Counted from the stretch's first letter, positions 1-10,691 are shown. The stretch is DNA of 64,000 nt from Pomphorhynchus laevis (GCA_012934845.2 WNNJ02000886.1:104796-168795); one strand, 5' to 3'. A program made the numbers and translations. The notes: generated by a model from the sequence alone, not told the origin.

Positions 1-739
1 AATTGATTGCTGGTCATAAAATGATTGCTAGACAAGGCTCATTTTTCGTATATAAAAGACAAAATGCGTTGTTCACAAATATCCGTAATTTTAATTCAAT
101 AGATAAAGTTTGGCCAGCTTTGATATTGTTTCGATGTTAACTAAAATCTTTCCATCGATACATCATTTGAATTAGCTGTTAAATTTTAGAAGAAAATTTT
201 CGGAATATACATTCGAACTTTGTTTTGAAGGTTAATTATATATATGAAAAATGGGTTGTTAAATTATATTGATAACACAAGTGGAATTATCTTTTAGCTT
301 AAAATGCAGATTATAGATTTGTTGTTTGTAATAATTCAGTTAATATTAAATAAATTGTTCAGATAAAAATATGAAATGGATAATTGAATTTGAAGTAGAA
401 GGCAGAATAACGTTTTCAGATGTAATTGTAGGTAGAAGATATAATTATATTTAAAAAGCTTCAGTGCATTACCGGAATTCAGATATTTCAAATATTATGT
501 CGTTTAGTACCAATGAACATACCTCTTTAAAAATATCAACTGCACATTTGTTGTTTTGTTGAAATAGTAGTTTGAATAAATTGAATCAAATAACAACACA
601 ATTTGTTACAGAAATTGAATAATTTTCTCTAACTATTTAAAAATCAAATTTGTTCAGATATTTTAAGTTTTACTTTAATATTACTCCATTACAATTATAT
701 CATTTTCATGTTAAAGTTACTAAATGGTGAGTAAAATTT
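1..739. other. AT-rich stretch without a recognised gene
   Basis: About 75% A+T. Both strands are full of stops and I see no coding signal, RNA gene or clear repeat before the Penelope-like fragment begins. Confidence 0.5.
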
Positions 740-777
740 ATAATGTATAAAAAACTAAAGGAAGCATATATTTTTGC

Positions 778-954
778 ATGAGCATTCATGCATACCATAT
801 AATATAAAATATAATGCATTAAATAATGAAATTTTAAGAATTGCAACAATATGTAACGATATTGGTTTTCTTCATAATCATTTGAATAATTGAATAGATA
901 CATATTTTAAACTAGGTTACTATAAAAATACCATCAAACAGAAAATAGTAAAAT
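778..954 (+). mobile_element. Penelope-like RT thumb fragment, copy 1
   Basis: Decayed coding fragment homologous to 4009-4215 and 15425-15817. The shared protein reads roughly NNEILRIATIC, then FLQNHLNNLI, then a GYY-type turn followed by a lysine-rich end. This resembles the region after the RT core of Penelope-like elements, where a conserved RI-IC is followed by a GYP motif. This copy is interrupted by a stop. Assignment rests on motif pattern only. Confidence 0.4.
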
Positions 955-1266
955 ATATAAATTAACTTGAATTTGAATGAGGATTGCGATAGTGTAATAG
1001 CATTTAAATTAGAAGAAAGATGGCAAAAACCAACGCAAAATTTATTAAATTGAATATTTCGATGCCTAGCTGGCATCATCTTCAGCAATTGTAAGTAGTT
1101 GTTAGTTAGCAGCTAAGAATTTCAATAAGAGATTGAAATTCTTAGCTGCTAACTAACAACTATTTACAATTGCAGAAGATGATGCCAGCTAGTCATCGAA
1201 ATATTCAATTTAATAAATTTTGCGTTGGTTTTTGCAATCTTTCTTCTAATTTAAATATAAATTAAC
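955..1266. mobile_element. Foldback insertion with 12-bp target duplication
   Basis: A near-perfect palindrome of about 123-base arms (1003-1125 and 1132-1255) separated by about six bases. The body (967-1254) is flanked by the 12-base duplication atataaattaac at 955-966 and 1255-1266. The paralogous block at 15.8 kb has the uninterrupted site, which proves insertion. A variable-length duplication suggests a target-primed or Penelope-type mechanism rather than a cut-and-paste transposon. Each arm carries the motif CTGAAGA, a short hairpin and GAAA, resembling the core of hammerhead ribozymes found in Penelope-like elements. Confidence 0.8.
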
Positions 1267-1603
1267 AAAATAGTATTAAAAATAAATTTAAAATCATTAG
1301 CGGAAAATTTTTATGGATGGATAATAAATAATATACTTTGTATTAGAAAAGGATACCAGATAATCAAATTTTTAATACCCTGATATTTGGTAAAATTGAC
1401 ATGAAAATGCAACAATTTTTATCGATCGACTTCAAATTAGAACGAAAATTATATTATCAAATTATATTTTAAAAATTACAAAAAACCTTTTAATTTTTAC
1501 AAAAAATAAGATAATAGATATCAAATTACCAGATAATCAAATGTTATCAAAGAAAATAGGTAATTAGCATGCATTTGACCAACAGGTATCGGGAATAGAG
1601 ATC

Positions 1604-1850
1604 ACAACCTGAAAGCATAGTAGTTCCCACTGATGACCTCTAATCCTTCTTTTGATAAATCATATGTTATTTATTTGTCAAATGATAAAAATTGACTTTT
1701 ATTTAAATTTCAATTTTAAATGTTTACTTGATATAAAATATATATAATATTATATCACAAGTATTAATAATTTATTATTTAATTTATTTTTATTAAAAAT
1801 TATCTTTTATTTATAAAAAGTAAAAAATACGAAAACTCAGTTAGCTGATC
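1604..1850 (+). repeat. Dispersed repeat family, copy 1
   Basis: Runs from a segment like cctgaaagcatagtagttcc to cagttagctgatc. Other copies lie at 4372-4699, 15118-15398, 16157-16402, 17180-17279 (partial), 27950-28066 (partial), 36771-37024 and 46169-46437. The family has no coding capacity. The leading end, TAGCATAGYAGT, resembles a polymerase III A box, so a SINE is possible, but I see no B box. In three loci it follows the Penelope-like fragment, so it could instead be that element's tail. Confidence 0.65.
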
Positions 1851-2170
1851 TATGTTCTACAGTATTGCAGTTGCATTTTGTCCATTAAAAAGTAGCCAGA
1901 TAATATTCTCTGAAGGAATAATTTTTTCCGTATCGGCATTTAGCTGTACATCATTTTGATGAACTAAAAAGCATCTTTACAAACATCAACAAGAAACGAC
2001 TATACCATATCAGCTGGCATGAAAGAGATCACAAGAGTTATCTTGATTCACAGTGATAAAGCTCAGATCACCTTATACTACCTATAATTGATCATGTTCA
2101 AGTAAGACATGTATTCTCTCTTAAAAAATATATCGTGGTATTTTCAAAGGTTGTTTAAGATAGATTATGA

Positions 2171-2392
2171 ATGAAATACGTTAACAAAATATGCTGCGCA
2201 TATATCGTGAGTGCATGTCCTATCCTCTCTCTTACACTCACTTTTTCATGTAAAATAGCGACTGTACTATGTGCTCATCGCGTTAACCATGGTTTCGATC
2301 GTATGTTTAATAATAACTTCGCCACAAATAAATCTTATGCTGCCACCCGCATTCAATATTTATTTCTTTTAGTCTTTACCTTAAGTTCATGA
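2171..2392 (+). other. 73-codon open frame, duplicated at 16723
   Basis: ATG-started frame with a hydrophobic N-terminus that looks like a signal peptide or membrane segment (about residues 7-28) and several cysteines. The same 73 residues are encoded without change at 16723-16944. Because the whole block is duplicated and nearly identical, conservation of the frame says little about selection. No family is recognised, and it is most likely not a gene. Confidence 0.2.
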
Positions 2393-2625
2393 TTGTACCT
2401 GGTGAATAATAGTATATATGGCATTACGATCAATCATTTTTTTTGCTTTTCTGCTTTACTAGTTCTTTGTCGTTACGGATGTACTTAATGAATGCATTGA
2501 TCGCATTGACGCAATTGAATCATTACTTAAATAAACGCAATGACCTTAATGAACACAATGTATTAATTGTTTATCGCTAACTCTATGATGAAATTATAGA
2601 GTTACCAATCTCTTTATAGTATTTA

Positions 2626-4000
2626 AATAGTGCAATGTTATTTATACAATTCTATCGTTTTTGTTTATCCTAATGTAAGTTAAATAAAATTATAAAATTG
2701 GCATGCAATTTAGTTTTTTAATTCTATTTACCTTTGCGTATTAAGTGTTTCAATATTTTTTTATTATTCTTATCTAGTATGTCATATTAAATTTGCTTTT
2801 AATTTATTTCCATTGCCGTAAATTATTTTAAAACCGTTCTTCATTGAAACACAATGCCTCTATGATCCCGAACAATTATTCATTATAAAGTTAGCTTAAT
2901 GATTAATACGCAAACACATATACATCTCAAATGCTTAAATATTTGTTACGAGTTTTGCCTTAGTTAAGATTATGATATTTGCTTTTAACAATTTACAGAA
3001 AAGAAGCTTATAAATTGAAAATTATTTCTATCATTTATAGATAATTTTTATACGAGTCATTGATTTTTCCTGTACTATCCTGCAATATGTTATTCGCGTA
3101 GTAATTCTTTTTATATGCATTGGACATTTGAATATTCATTACTTTATCACCAAAACCATCGAAGAGGCGTTTTTTGATGAATCCGCACAAATTTGAAAAC
3201 TTCGCTAATGCACTTTTCTTATACACAAAGAAATTTTTAAAAATGCAGTGAATTCTCTCTCGTCCAGGATTTGCTTGTTGCTATAAATAGTGAAAACGCG
3301 AGTAGTAGTGATATAACATCTTGGATGCTTTAACAGACAAGTGATTTTCTCCACTGGTGATCTGCTCCGATTTGTACGATGCCAATTCTTTCCGCAGCAC
3401 AGAGAATACACCGTGGCATAAATTTGCAGCTTTCAACAGATTTGCGTATTTTCTCGCCATTGTCGACAGACGATAGATAACAATGCATTGTAACATGGAA
3501 CAGTAACGTAACGTTATCAGTTTTTGTCGCATTATTTTCGGATTTCTTCTAGATGCTTGATTTAGCGTTAAAGTGTTTTTGCTTTTTCAGAACGACTAAT
3601 CGAATTTACTTTTTTTTTTAAAAAGGGGATTAGTGAAATTTGAACTAAATCACCATTTTATTTGATTTACATTTAAAATATTATTTGGTCACTGGGTATT
3701 CTATTACGGTTATTAAACCGGAAACATATGTTCGGATCACAGGTAAGGTTGCAGAAGTTAGTAATCATTTCATAGGCGGATAATTGTTAGGAAAATTTGA
3801 CTTTTTATTTAGGATTATGAAATAATAGTGGCATTCAGGAATATAACCTATTAACATATAACCAAATTATAATATTTTCTTAATAAAAATAAAATACTGA
3901 TTATAAAGAAGGTATATATCTAGATATGAACATTAAATTGACATCAATTAAAACTGCTTTTTATTTATATCGAAAGATAACATATTTAAATCGACAAGAA
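2626..4000. other. No clear gene; possible short minus-strand frame
   Basis: Mostly AT-rich spacer. On the minus strand at 3460-3281 an ATG-started 59-codon frame (starting MARKYANLLKAANLCHG) lies in locally GC-richer DNA and could be an exon remnant, but there is no recognised domain and no second exon I can defend. Confidence 0.3.
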
Positions 4001-4008
4001 ACATATTT

Positions 4009-4215
4009 TTGCATAAGCATTCATGCATACCATATAATATAAAATATAATACATTAAATAATGAAATTTTAAGAATTGCAACAATTCGTAACGATATTGG
4101 CTTTCGTCAAAATCATTTAAATAATTTAATGGATACATATTTTAAACTAGGTTACTATGAAAATATCATAAAACAGAAAATAGTAAAATATATAAATCAA
4201 CAATCAACACAATAA
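4009..4215 (+). mobile_element. Penelope-like RT thumb fragment, copy 2
   Basis: 68-codon open frame homologous to 778-954 and 15425-15817, with the same EILRIATI, HLNNLMDTYF and GYYENIIKQK sequence. It is followed at 4372 by the dispersed repeat in the same order as in the other two loci, so fragment and repeat probably belong to one element. Truncated upstream; only a few dozen codons of homology extend 5' of it (about 3905). Confidence 0.4.
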
Positions 4216-4371
4216 TATTAGAAATAAATTAAAAATCATTAGCGGAACATTTTTATTGATGATAAATAATATACTTTGTATTAGAATAAGATATTAGATA
4301 AACAAATTTTATCAGAGTAAACAGGTCATTAGCATGTATTTGGCTCCGCTGTTATGTTGATTCGATGAATA

Positions 4372-4699
4372 GGGGCCGAAGCCTGATAGCATAGTAGTTC
4401 CTCAAGATGACCTCTAATCTTTATTATGATACATCGTCTGTTATTAATTGGTCAATTCATAACAATTGACTTTTATTTTAAATTTCGATTTTTTATTTTA
4501 ACTTGATATAAATTATATAAAATATTATAACAATTATTTATAATTATTTATTATCTAATTATTAAATTTTGATTTGGAATTATTATATTATCATGTACAG
4601 ACGAAAATTATTGTATATTAAATAATTATTATTAAAATTAAAAAGTATTATTTTTTAAATTTTATAATTATATAAAAACGTAGACTCAGATAGCTGATT
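4372..4699 (+). repeat. Dispersed repeat family, copy 2
   Basis: Starts ggggccgaagcctgatagc and ends near cgtagactcagatagctgat. It is longer than other copies because of an AT-rich internal expansion (about 4500-4670). Confidence 0.65.
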
Positions 4700-5018
4700 C
4701 GATTTACTACGTATTGTCTATTGTTTAGCATTCATACTAACTGTGATTAGCAGTTATTATGCTGATAAACTGTATATGTTTTTAAGATAGATAATATCCT
4801 TATTAGAGTTTAATCATCGTTATACTATCTATTTGTAGTTGAAATCTTATCCGATATCTTAAAAGAGGACATAAAAATATGCCGATGCTACTGGTATACT
4901 TTATAAAAAAAATTAAAACAATAAAACATAAAATCGAACTCGAGTCTCAAGGTTGGTTATACTTATACAATTTAAACAAATTAGTCGTTTGTTGCTTACT
5001 TGGTTATTATTCGTTCAA

Positions 5019-5640
5019 TTAATAATACTTAGACGTCGCTTTCGCTAGTGCAAAACTTATTTTGCATCTTAAATGTTTGATGGTTTCGTTGTAATTCCTC
5101 GATAGTCTTGCTATTTGTTTAAGAACACGTTGGGTTGATAAACCAAGTGCACCATTTGCTGCAATCACAATCGGGTAAAAAGTTGCCCGTTCATAAAGAG
5201 CAATTCTCTCTCCATATTTACTTATTTTCATTGATTCATGATAATTGAATGGGTTTTCTACTCGGATAGATGAGTAGGACGGAACTAAGTGGCTGAAAAT
5301 ACAAATGTTCATTAAGAACCGCTCTGACAGATCACCATATAAACCATGACAGACAACATCCACCATTGCATTCTTATCAGTTGATGTAGCGGGATTGTCG
5401 AAAACAACTTTATCACTCAAAGGTATCAAATGTGACTCCACCGATACATAACGGCATACTTTTGTCAGCTCTCTCGCTAATAAATCTCTCACAATATTGT
5501 GGCGTACTGTTGGCATGCCACCTGTTTTGCACGAAAGTGAATGATGTATGTTGAATTTCTACATCGACATACTTTTGGTGCTTCCGGCGGTTTCATGCCA
5601 TATCTGATTGCAATTGCAGCCAGAATGGGAAAATTTTATT
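5019..5640 (-). mobile_element. RT-element C-terminal fragment (HNxIRD / nuclease-like tail family)
   Basis: The minus strand encodes the tail of a non-LTR-type reverse-transcriptase protein family seen in many invertebrates. Visible parts in order are a cysteine motif and SLSCKTGG, the RHNIVRD box, a D-x-V-x-x-G segment followed by a hydrophobic strand and an NPF box, then ANGALG and a final LRCKISFALAKA helix. The middle resembles a PD-(D/E)XK-type nuclease core; that is inference. About 165 codons are open; the upstream part runs into a MITE and no RT core is present. Related fragments lie at 21250-23310, 24130-24460 and 24490-25310. Confidence 0.75.
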
Positions 5641-5890
5641 TTATATTTCGCTAACCTCTGTTAGCATCTTCAAAAATTACAATTTAAGAAATTCATTCAA
5701 TTTCATACAGAAATCTAAGAAATTCAGAAATAAAAATTTAAGAAATTCATAAAAAATCATTAATCATTAATTTCTTAGATTCTTACGATCTAAGAAATTC
5801 TTCTTCATAAATTACAATATATGATTGTAATTTTCTAAAGATGCAAACAGAAGTAGTTAGCGAAATATCAAATAAAAATTGCCCATTTCT
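5628..5890. mobile_element. MITE with about 60-bp terminal inverted repeats
   Basis: The segment near gggaaaattttattttatatttcgc (abridged; about 5628-5690) is mirrored at 5824-5890, which ends tagcgaaatatcaaataaa then ttgccc. Arms are imperfect but clearly inverted; the middle holds repeated aagaaattca units. No transposase and no convincing target duplication. Superfamily not assignable. Confidence 0.6.
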
Positions 5891-6883
5891 TTTGATCCAG
5901 CTCCAATAATTATTTATCAATAATGGATTTATGTCAACTATTTACAAAACTTTATATGTTTACATAAATTCTCTTGTGTCCGAGAATATAAGTTATCTGA
6001 TCATGGTGTTTTTGCGTGCATGGTCCAACAAATGAACGTCATATTATGTGGTAAGAGCGATATGTCAGTGTTTCTCTTAGCGATAGATGATCATTACATG
6101 TTCAAATATTAAATAAACAATTGATATTAAATGAATGTTATTTGTGAAAATTTTCGCGAATTTTTAGATAGAATACAGATAATGAATATAGACATGCAAT
6201 TTTTGTAATTTTGATCAATAATATTTGGTGTGATTTATCTGGTATTTCCAAATTTATATATTAATGTTAGAATAAAGAGGAATTAGTACCATTATGAATA
6301 CATAATAGGGCAGATTATACTATTGCATCAATATTATAAATGGATACTATATGTAATCAATATCAAACATCACGATTTACATTATTATTACCACTCGCCA
6401 ATCAAATGTAGTAATACAATTGCACATACAAATAAAGAACATGCTTCGCAAACTGTTTTTATTGGCGGATATGTGTGCACTTTATTCTTTTGAAAAAGTG
6501 ATACACATCAACTTTATATAGAAATCATTTTTTAAATAAAGTTTAGTCAAATATAAAGTTTACAATAATAATTGATACAATATTGTGATTGTATTTTGAA
6601 ACAAAAAATAAACTCATATAATCCTGTTTAAATACAGTTTCTAAAATACTAAACTAATAGAAATATCAAATTAAAATTAACCATTTTGAATTCATTTTCT
6701 GGTTATATTTAGTGTAAACTTATTGCATAAAATAAATACAAATTATTTGCATGTTATTACAAAAAATGCAATCAACACAGAATCGGTGTGGTGTTTAGAT
6801 TGAACACAGCGGACTGTCTTAGTTTTTTAGAGATAGTTAATAAACTGTATTTCACATTTTATTTTAACAAAAAATAACTTTCA
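5891..6883. other. Upstream region of the CxxC gene cluster
   Basis: AT-rich non-coding DNA with no recognised repeat. It must contain the promoter of gene 1 if that gene is active, but no confident TATA or initiator can be chosen against this base composition. Confidence 0.35.
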
Positions 6884-7662
6884 ATGCATTCTCAAAAATC
6901 TACTGATATAAACAGTTATGAATCAAACGAGGCACATAACAATAAAAGCAAATCAATATCTACACCTAATGACGATCAGAATTTAGTGGAATTCGATCTG
7001 CAAAGTTTACAGACAGCAATTCAAGACACAATAAAAAAGGAATCGATAGTGAGAATATATCAGCAATAATATCACATTTCCCATTCAAAATTGCGGCTAT
7101 CAATCATATAGATCAAATGATTGAACACTTCAGTACTGGAGGGAATTCTAGTTTGTCAAGTTCAAACATACCTGGAAGTAATGATGAAAACGAACAGGAA
7201 GCGGACAATCACGAAAAAAATATCCATCAAACAGGAGATGATAGTTATCAGTCGAATAATGATAGTGAGTCGCCAAATTCGTCGTCTGCCGATTCAGGAA
7301 TGCAGGAAATGTTATCAGTATCAATAACGACTGATGAAAATTCATTTGATATGTACTCACTGAGCAGTACTAATAATTTTTCTGACTCTAATAATACTAC
7401 AAATATCGAAAACCTTGAATCAGAATATGATCGAATACTCCAGCCCTATTTTCGAGAGATGAAATATAGATATTGCACAGCATTAGTGGCTCCTAGGTTA
7501 TCCTGTCCTTTTTGCAAAAATTTACATATTGAATCCAAGCACATGATGCTTACGTTTCTTGATTTGACACATAAACTTTTTAAACACATCGGAGATATTT
7601 TACGAGTACACCAAAGCCGTATACCTAATGAACATATTGATTATGAGCTAAAAAATACGTGA
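6884..7662 (+). CDS. CxxC-helix family protein, gene 1 (two overlapping frames)
   Basis: Two open frames follow one another. The first (6884-7069) starts at ATG and encodes a polar, disordered leader. The second (usable ATG at 7117, open back to about 6975) runs to 7662 and encodes 181 residues: Ser/Asn/Asp-rich to about residue 100, then CPFC (Cys130, Cys133) and the amphipathic helix HKLFKHIGDIL. The frames overlap by about 95 bases, and the overlap contains A AAA AAG at 7033-7039, set exactly so that a -1 slip leads from frame one to frame two. Possible splice donors lie at 7606 (phase 0) and 7659 (phase 2). Function unknown; CxxC suggests metal binding or redox, by inference. An indel in the A run or a missed small intron are the alternatives. 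Confidence 0.6.
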
Positions 7663-8168
7663 TCGATAAATACAGAGCATTTTTGATGCGATAAATTCGT
7701 AGTCAGTTGTTAAGAAGGCGGCAAATCTGTTTCGTTCTTATATATTTCTTATATTAGCAGAAATACAGCTGAAAAACACAAAAGAAACACGTTCAAATTG
7801 ATAAGAATGTTTATTTCTCTTTTTATACATTTGTTCTTGCTAAATAACTATTTAATTACACTATACGAGCGTTTCAGTTTTTTATATAGAGTTGGAAACA
7901 ATAGATACTGTCGTTTTAGAATTTTTCAATTATTAAACATTTGAATGTTTATAAATAATTGATATACTTGAAATAACGAGCATATAATACATAATACATG
8001 TATTAAAATGCATGTTTTTGCTGCGTAGCAATCTTCATTTTAATGAATGTTTTACATTTAATGAATAAATTCAAATCGTTTGTAAACTAATATTTATTTA
8101 TGAAATTTTTTCTTTTATTTTAATGATTATAATAAAAACAATTAACCATTTTGTATCGTATATTTCAG
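7663..8168 (+). other. Probable intron between gene 1 and gene 2 frames
   Basis: No coding signal. It ends in gtatcgtatatttcag directly before the ATG of the next frame, a good 3' splice site or trans-splice acceptor. If donor 7606 is used, the CPFC frame continues in phase into the CPIC frame of gene 2. Confidence 0.45.
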
Positions 8169-8714
8169 ATGTTTAACCAATCTCAGCGCAATGGTAACGC
8201 CATTAACTATAGTAGAGTATTTTACAGAAGTTATGACATTGCTTCAAGCGAGAAAAAAATTGATGGATCATCGACTATCTTTCAGCCATCAGAACGTCTT
8301 GAGCCAAGAATGACGTCAGCCAGGTCATCGTTGATTCTGACACCTAGCATAGATACCGATATCATATACGATATCAATCCTGTAGGTTGTCCGATTTGCA
8401 GCAAATCTTATGGGATGTTGCCGACAGGTGCTCTAATAAACGATTTACAAATGACATTTATCCAGATAAAGTCAATGTTTGACAATATCAGGGCATACAA
8501 TGCAGATGAATTGAGCGGACAGTTATATCATCAACAATGTAATCGAAGCAGTGTTTTGAGAGCTCAGATTAATATAGTATATCGTTTGTTGGACAGGGCA
8601 TGTTTTCTAGTTGATTATCTGCATCTATACATGCATTCGATGATTGGATATATTCACTTAATTAATGACAATTATCGTATGCAACAGTTCTTTGACCATT
8701 CAATCCAAGATTAA
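8169..8714 (+). CDS. CxxC-helix family protein, gene 2 (or second exon of gene 1)
   Basis: 181 residues from the ATG that follows the acceptor at 8168. Residues 1-70 are polar and low in structure. CPIC follows (Cys74, Cys77), then two predicted helices: residues about 86-108 (ending KSMFDNIRAY) and about 126-165 (a long hydrophobic stretch around INIVYRLLDRACFLVDYLHL). No signal peptide. Joined in phase to gene 1 through donor 7606 it would give a protein with two CxxC modules about 107 residues apart, close to the 93-residue spacing in gene 4, so a two-exon gene is attractive. The first 47 codons are also open in another frame that encodes an amphipathic helix. A polyadenylation-like aataaa lies just past the stop. 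Confidence 0.6.
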   Translation: MFNQSQRNGNAINYSRVFYRSYDIASSEKKIDGSSTIFQPSERLEPRMTSARSSLILTPSIDTDIIYDINPVGCPICSKSYGMLPTGALINDLQMTFIQIKSMFDNIRAYNADELSGQLYHQQCNRSSVLRAQINIVYRLLDRACFLVDYLHLYMHSMIGYIHLINDNYRMQQFFDHSIQD

Positions 8715-9767
8715 AGATGTTAATAAAAATATATTACAATCAAAAGTTATTGAGACTTTTAATTCGTCTGAAAAAGAGTTGGAAATTAAAAAAAAGTCTC
8801 TTTGAAATTAATATATATGCATTCAATATATAAAACATTGTAGGCTTTAGCTAATATTTTTAATATTATAAAGTATATTAATATTATCGTTGAAATCGAT
8901 TTAAAAGAAAAATCGTTTTATAACAAAGCATTCTACATATGAGAAAAATTATTATTACATTCTATCGCATATTGTAAAGATGTTTTTAAAAAACAATATT
9001 AAAATCCATTTTTCAACATACCATATATTGTACTATTATAATACTTTTTTAATATTATTTTTGATGTTGATTCTAATGGATAATTTGATTTCGAATATTT
9101 ACTCAGAATGAATATTCGAAAATGCGTTCACCAAGAGAATGTGATTGTTTTTATTGCTATTATCAATCATGCTATATTGTTCGTGTCTTGGCTATTATAA
9201 ATAGCGCAAACAACTCTGTAATGTGACATTTTTAATGCAAAAAGCATGATCTAGTACTAACTTAGATTTGTCGCTTATCCACCCTGAGTTTTCTGGATTT
9301 TAAATTACATTTGATTTTTCAGTTTCTTAAGATTTAAAGTGTTTTAGCGTCCTTTAACTTGTTGTATGATATGTGCTCTTATATGCCCGTTATACAGCTG
9401 ATATTTTAGGACTGATACTTTCAACACTCATGTTCCTTTCAAGTCTTGTTTTATTTTTATTTCGGTAGATGTCATTCACTTTCATTGTTTTGATGATTTG
9501 CTGTACATTATTCTCTTTAGTGTAGATTATTTTCTGATAGTTGATTTAATATTTATTAAAGTAGAACAATTAAACTTTAAGTACATTGTAATTTTTTGTT
9601 TTAAAACTCGAATGATTTAATATTTAGAGATATACAATATGTTTTACACCATCAAAATTTTGTATGCTTAAGATCATATATAACATCTAATATTACACAA
9701 TTCTAGATCAAAACAATTCAACAGTCAATATTTGTCTTATCTTGATAGCATTCTTACATACATTGTG
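8715..9767. other. Spacer between genes 2 and 3
   Basis: AT-rich, no gene recognised. Candidate acceptors for a 5' exon of gene 3 are at cacaattctag (about 9708) and attcaacag (about 9724). The frame of gene 3 is open for 12 codons upstream of its first ATG. Confidence 0.35.
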
Positions 9768-10691
9768 ATGAAATCCGATAAAGAACTTACCGATTTAATG
9801 GAAAACTCAGATCAATCTAAACTAGACTCTTCCGATCATATCGACGATGTTGATAAATCAGCGGTTACTCAGCAAACTGATTTGCAGATAAATTATCACA
9901 CCACAACCTGTGATCCAATTTATACAGGAAATACAACAGCCAAATCATCTGAATTTTGCTATAGCAACCAATCGCTTTTAAATAATAGGCAAAATAAAAT
10001 AAATTACTATTATCCGAGTCCATATAACACAATTACCTACTATAATATCCCACTAAGGCCTACTGATTGTACTAGATACAGTATACCAAACACTAACACA
10101 TCATTGAACCTTACTAGTAATTATAACAGCAGTTATAATAATGATATTACTGGTAATTACAACAGTAGAAATAGTTTGCGCAAGAAAAAGTTTATGACAC
10201 AATTTCAACAAAGTTCAAATGGTACCGGGGGAATATTCGTTCCTGCTACTATGAATCTGGGCAAAAAATACAGTCAAGAGGAAATATTTAATCTAATTGC
10301 AACAACTGGTCAAACACACCTTACAGCTTGCGTTTTATTTGAAATGAAATATGCTTCGTTGAAGGAATCTATATCTGCGGAACTTGTTGAAAATGTATAT
10401 ATACCACCTAACTTTCATTTTGGGTTTAATGACATTAGCGGTCAAGCGGTATCCAGAGATCAATTTGACATGATTGAATCGTACGACTCTGTGATTAACG
10501 ACAACACAACTTTTCATAACTTTGCTGGAATTTTAAAGCGATCTTTTCCTAATTTTTTCGTAAACGTTCAACCATCAAACTTAAGTGACTATATTAACCC
10601 TGAGCCAAATATGTCTACTACGTTCAACCAAGTAGATACCAACTTTTATAATACACTTCTAACCCAAATAGGCAATATGAAGTCTGCATAA
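9768..10691 (+). CDS. Asn/Ser/Tyr-rich protein, gene 3, possible BEN-like C-terminal half
   Basis: 307 residues from the first ATG (MKSDKELTDLMEN). Residues 1-150 are polar, rich in Asn, Ser, Tyr and Thr with repeats such as NYNS, and probably disordered. A basic patch SLRKKK follows. The second half is ordered in composition: IFVPATMNLGKKYSQEEIF, a helix around LTACVLFEMKYASLKES, then FNDISGQAVSRDQFDMIE. The order of a hydrophobic start, a helix ending in LKES, a G-containing turn and a D-x-x-x-I helix recalls BEN domains, but the match is weak and I would not name it so. It lacks the CxxC motif of its neighbours. No membrane segment; nuclear or cytosolic location is likely. Confidence 0.6.
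   Translation: MKSDKELTDLMENSDQSKLDSSDHIDDVDKSAVTQQTDLQINYHTTTCDPIYTGNTTAKSSEFCYSNQSLLNNRQNKINYYYPSPYNTITYYNIPLRPTDCTRYSIPNTNTSLNLTSNYNSSYNNDITGNYNSRNSLRKKKFMTQFQQSSNGTGGIFVPATMNLGKKYSQEEIFNLIATTGQTHLTACVLFEMKYASLKESISAELVENVYIPPNFHFGFNDISGQAVSRDQFDMIESYDSVINDNTTFHNFAGILKRSFPNFFVNVQPSNLSDYINPEPNMSTTFNQVDTNFYNTLLTQIGNMKSA

Larger units (their letters stand above)
740..2625 (+). repeat. Duplicated block, copy 1 (direct repeat of 15590-17180)
   Basis: After removing the foldback insertion at 967-1254, this block matches 15590-17180 almost base for base over about 1.6 kb in the same orientation. It holds a Penelope-like coding fragment, one copy of the dispersed repeat family (1604-1850) and a 73-codon open frame (2171-2392). 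Homology fades just past 2625, where the flanks differ. The two copies bracket the gene cluster at 6.9-12.5 kb. It may be a large repeat family or a segmental duplication; the window alone cannot decide. Confidence 0.8.

Noticed and set aside
7148-7360. Minus-strand and shifted frames over gene 1
   Set aside because: Shadows of the low-complexity leader; the plus-strand frame with CPFC has the family match.
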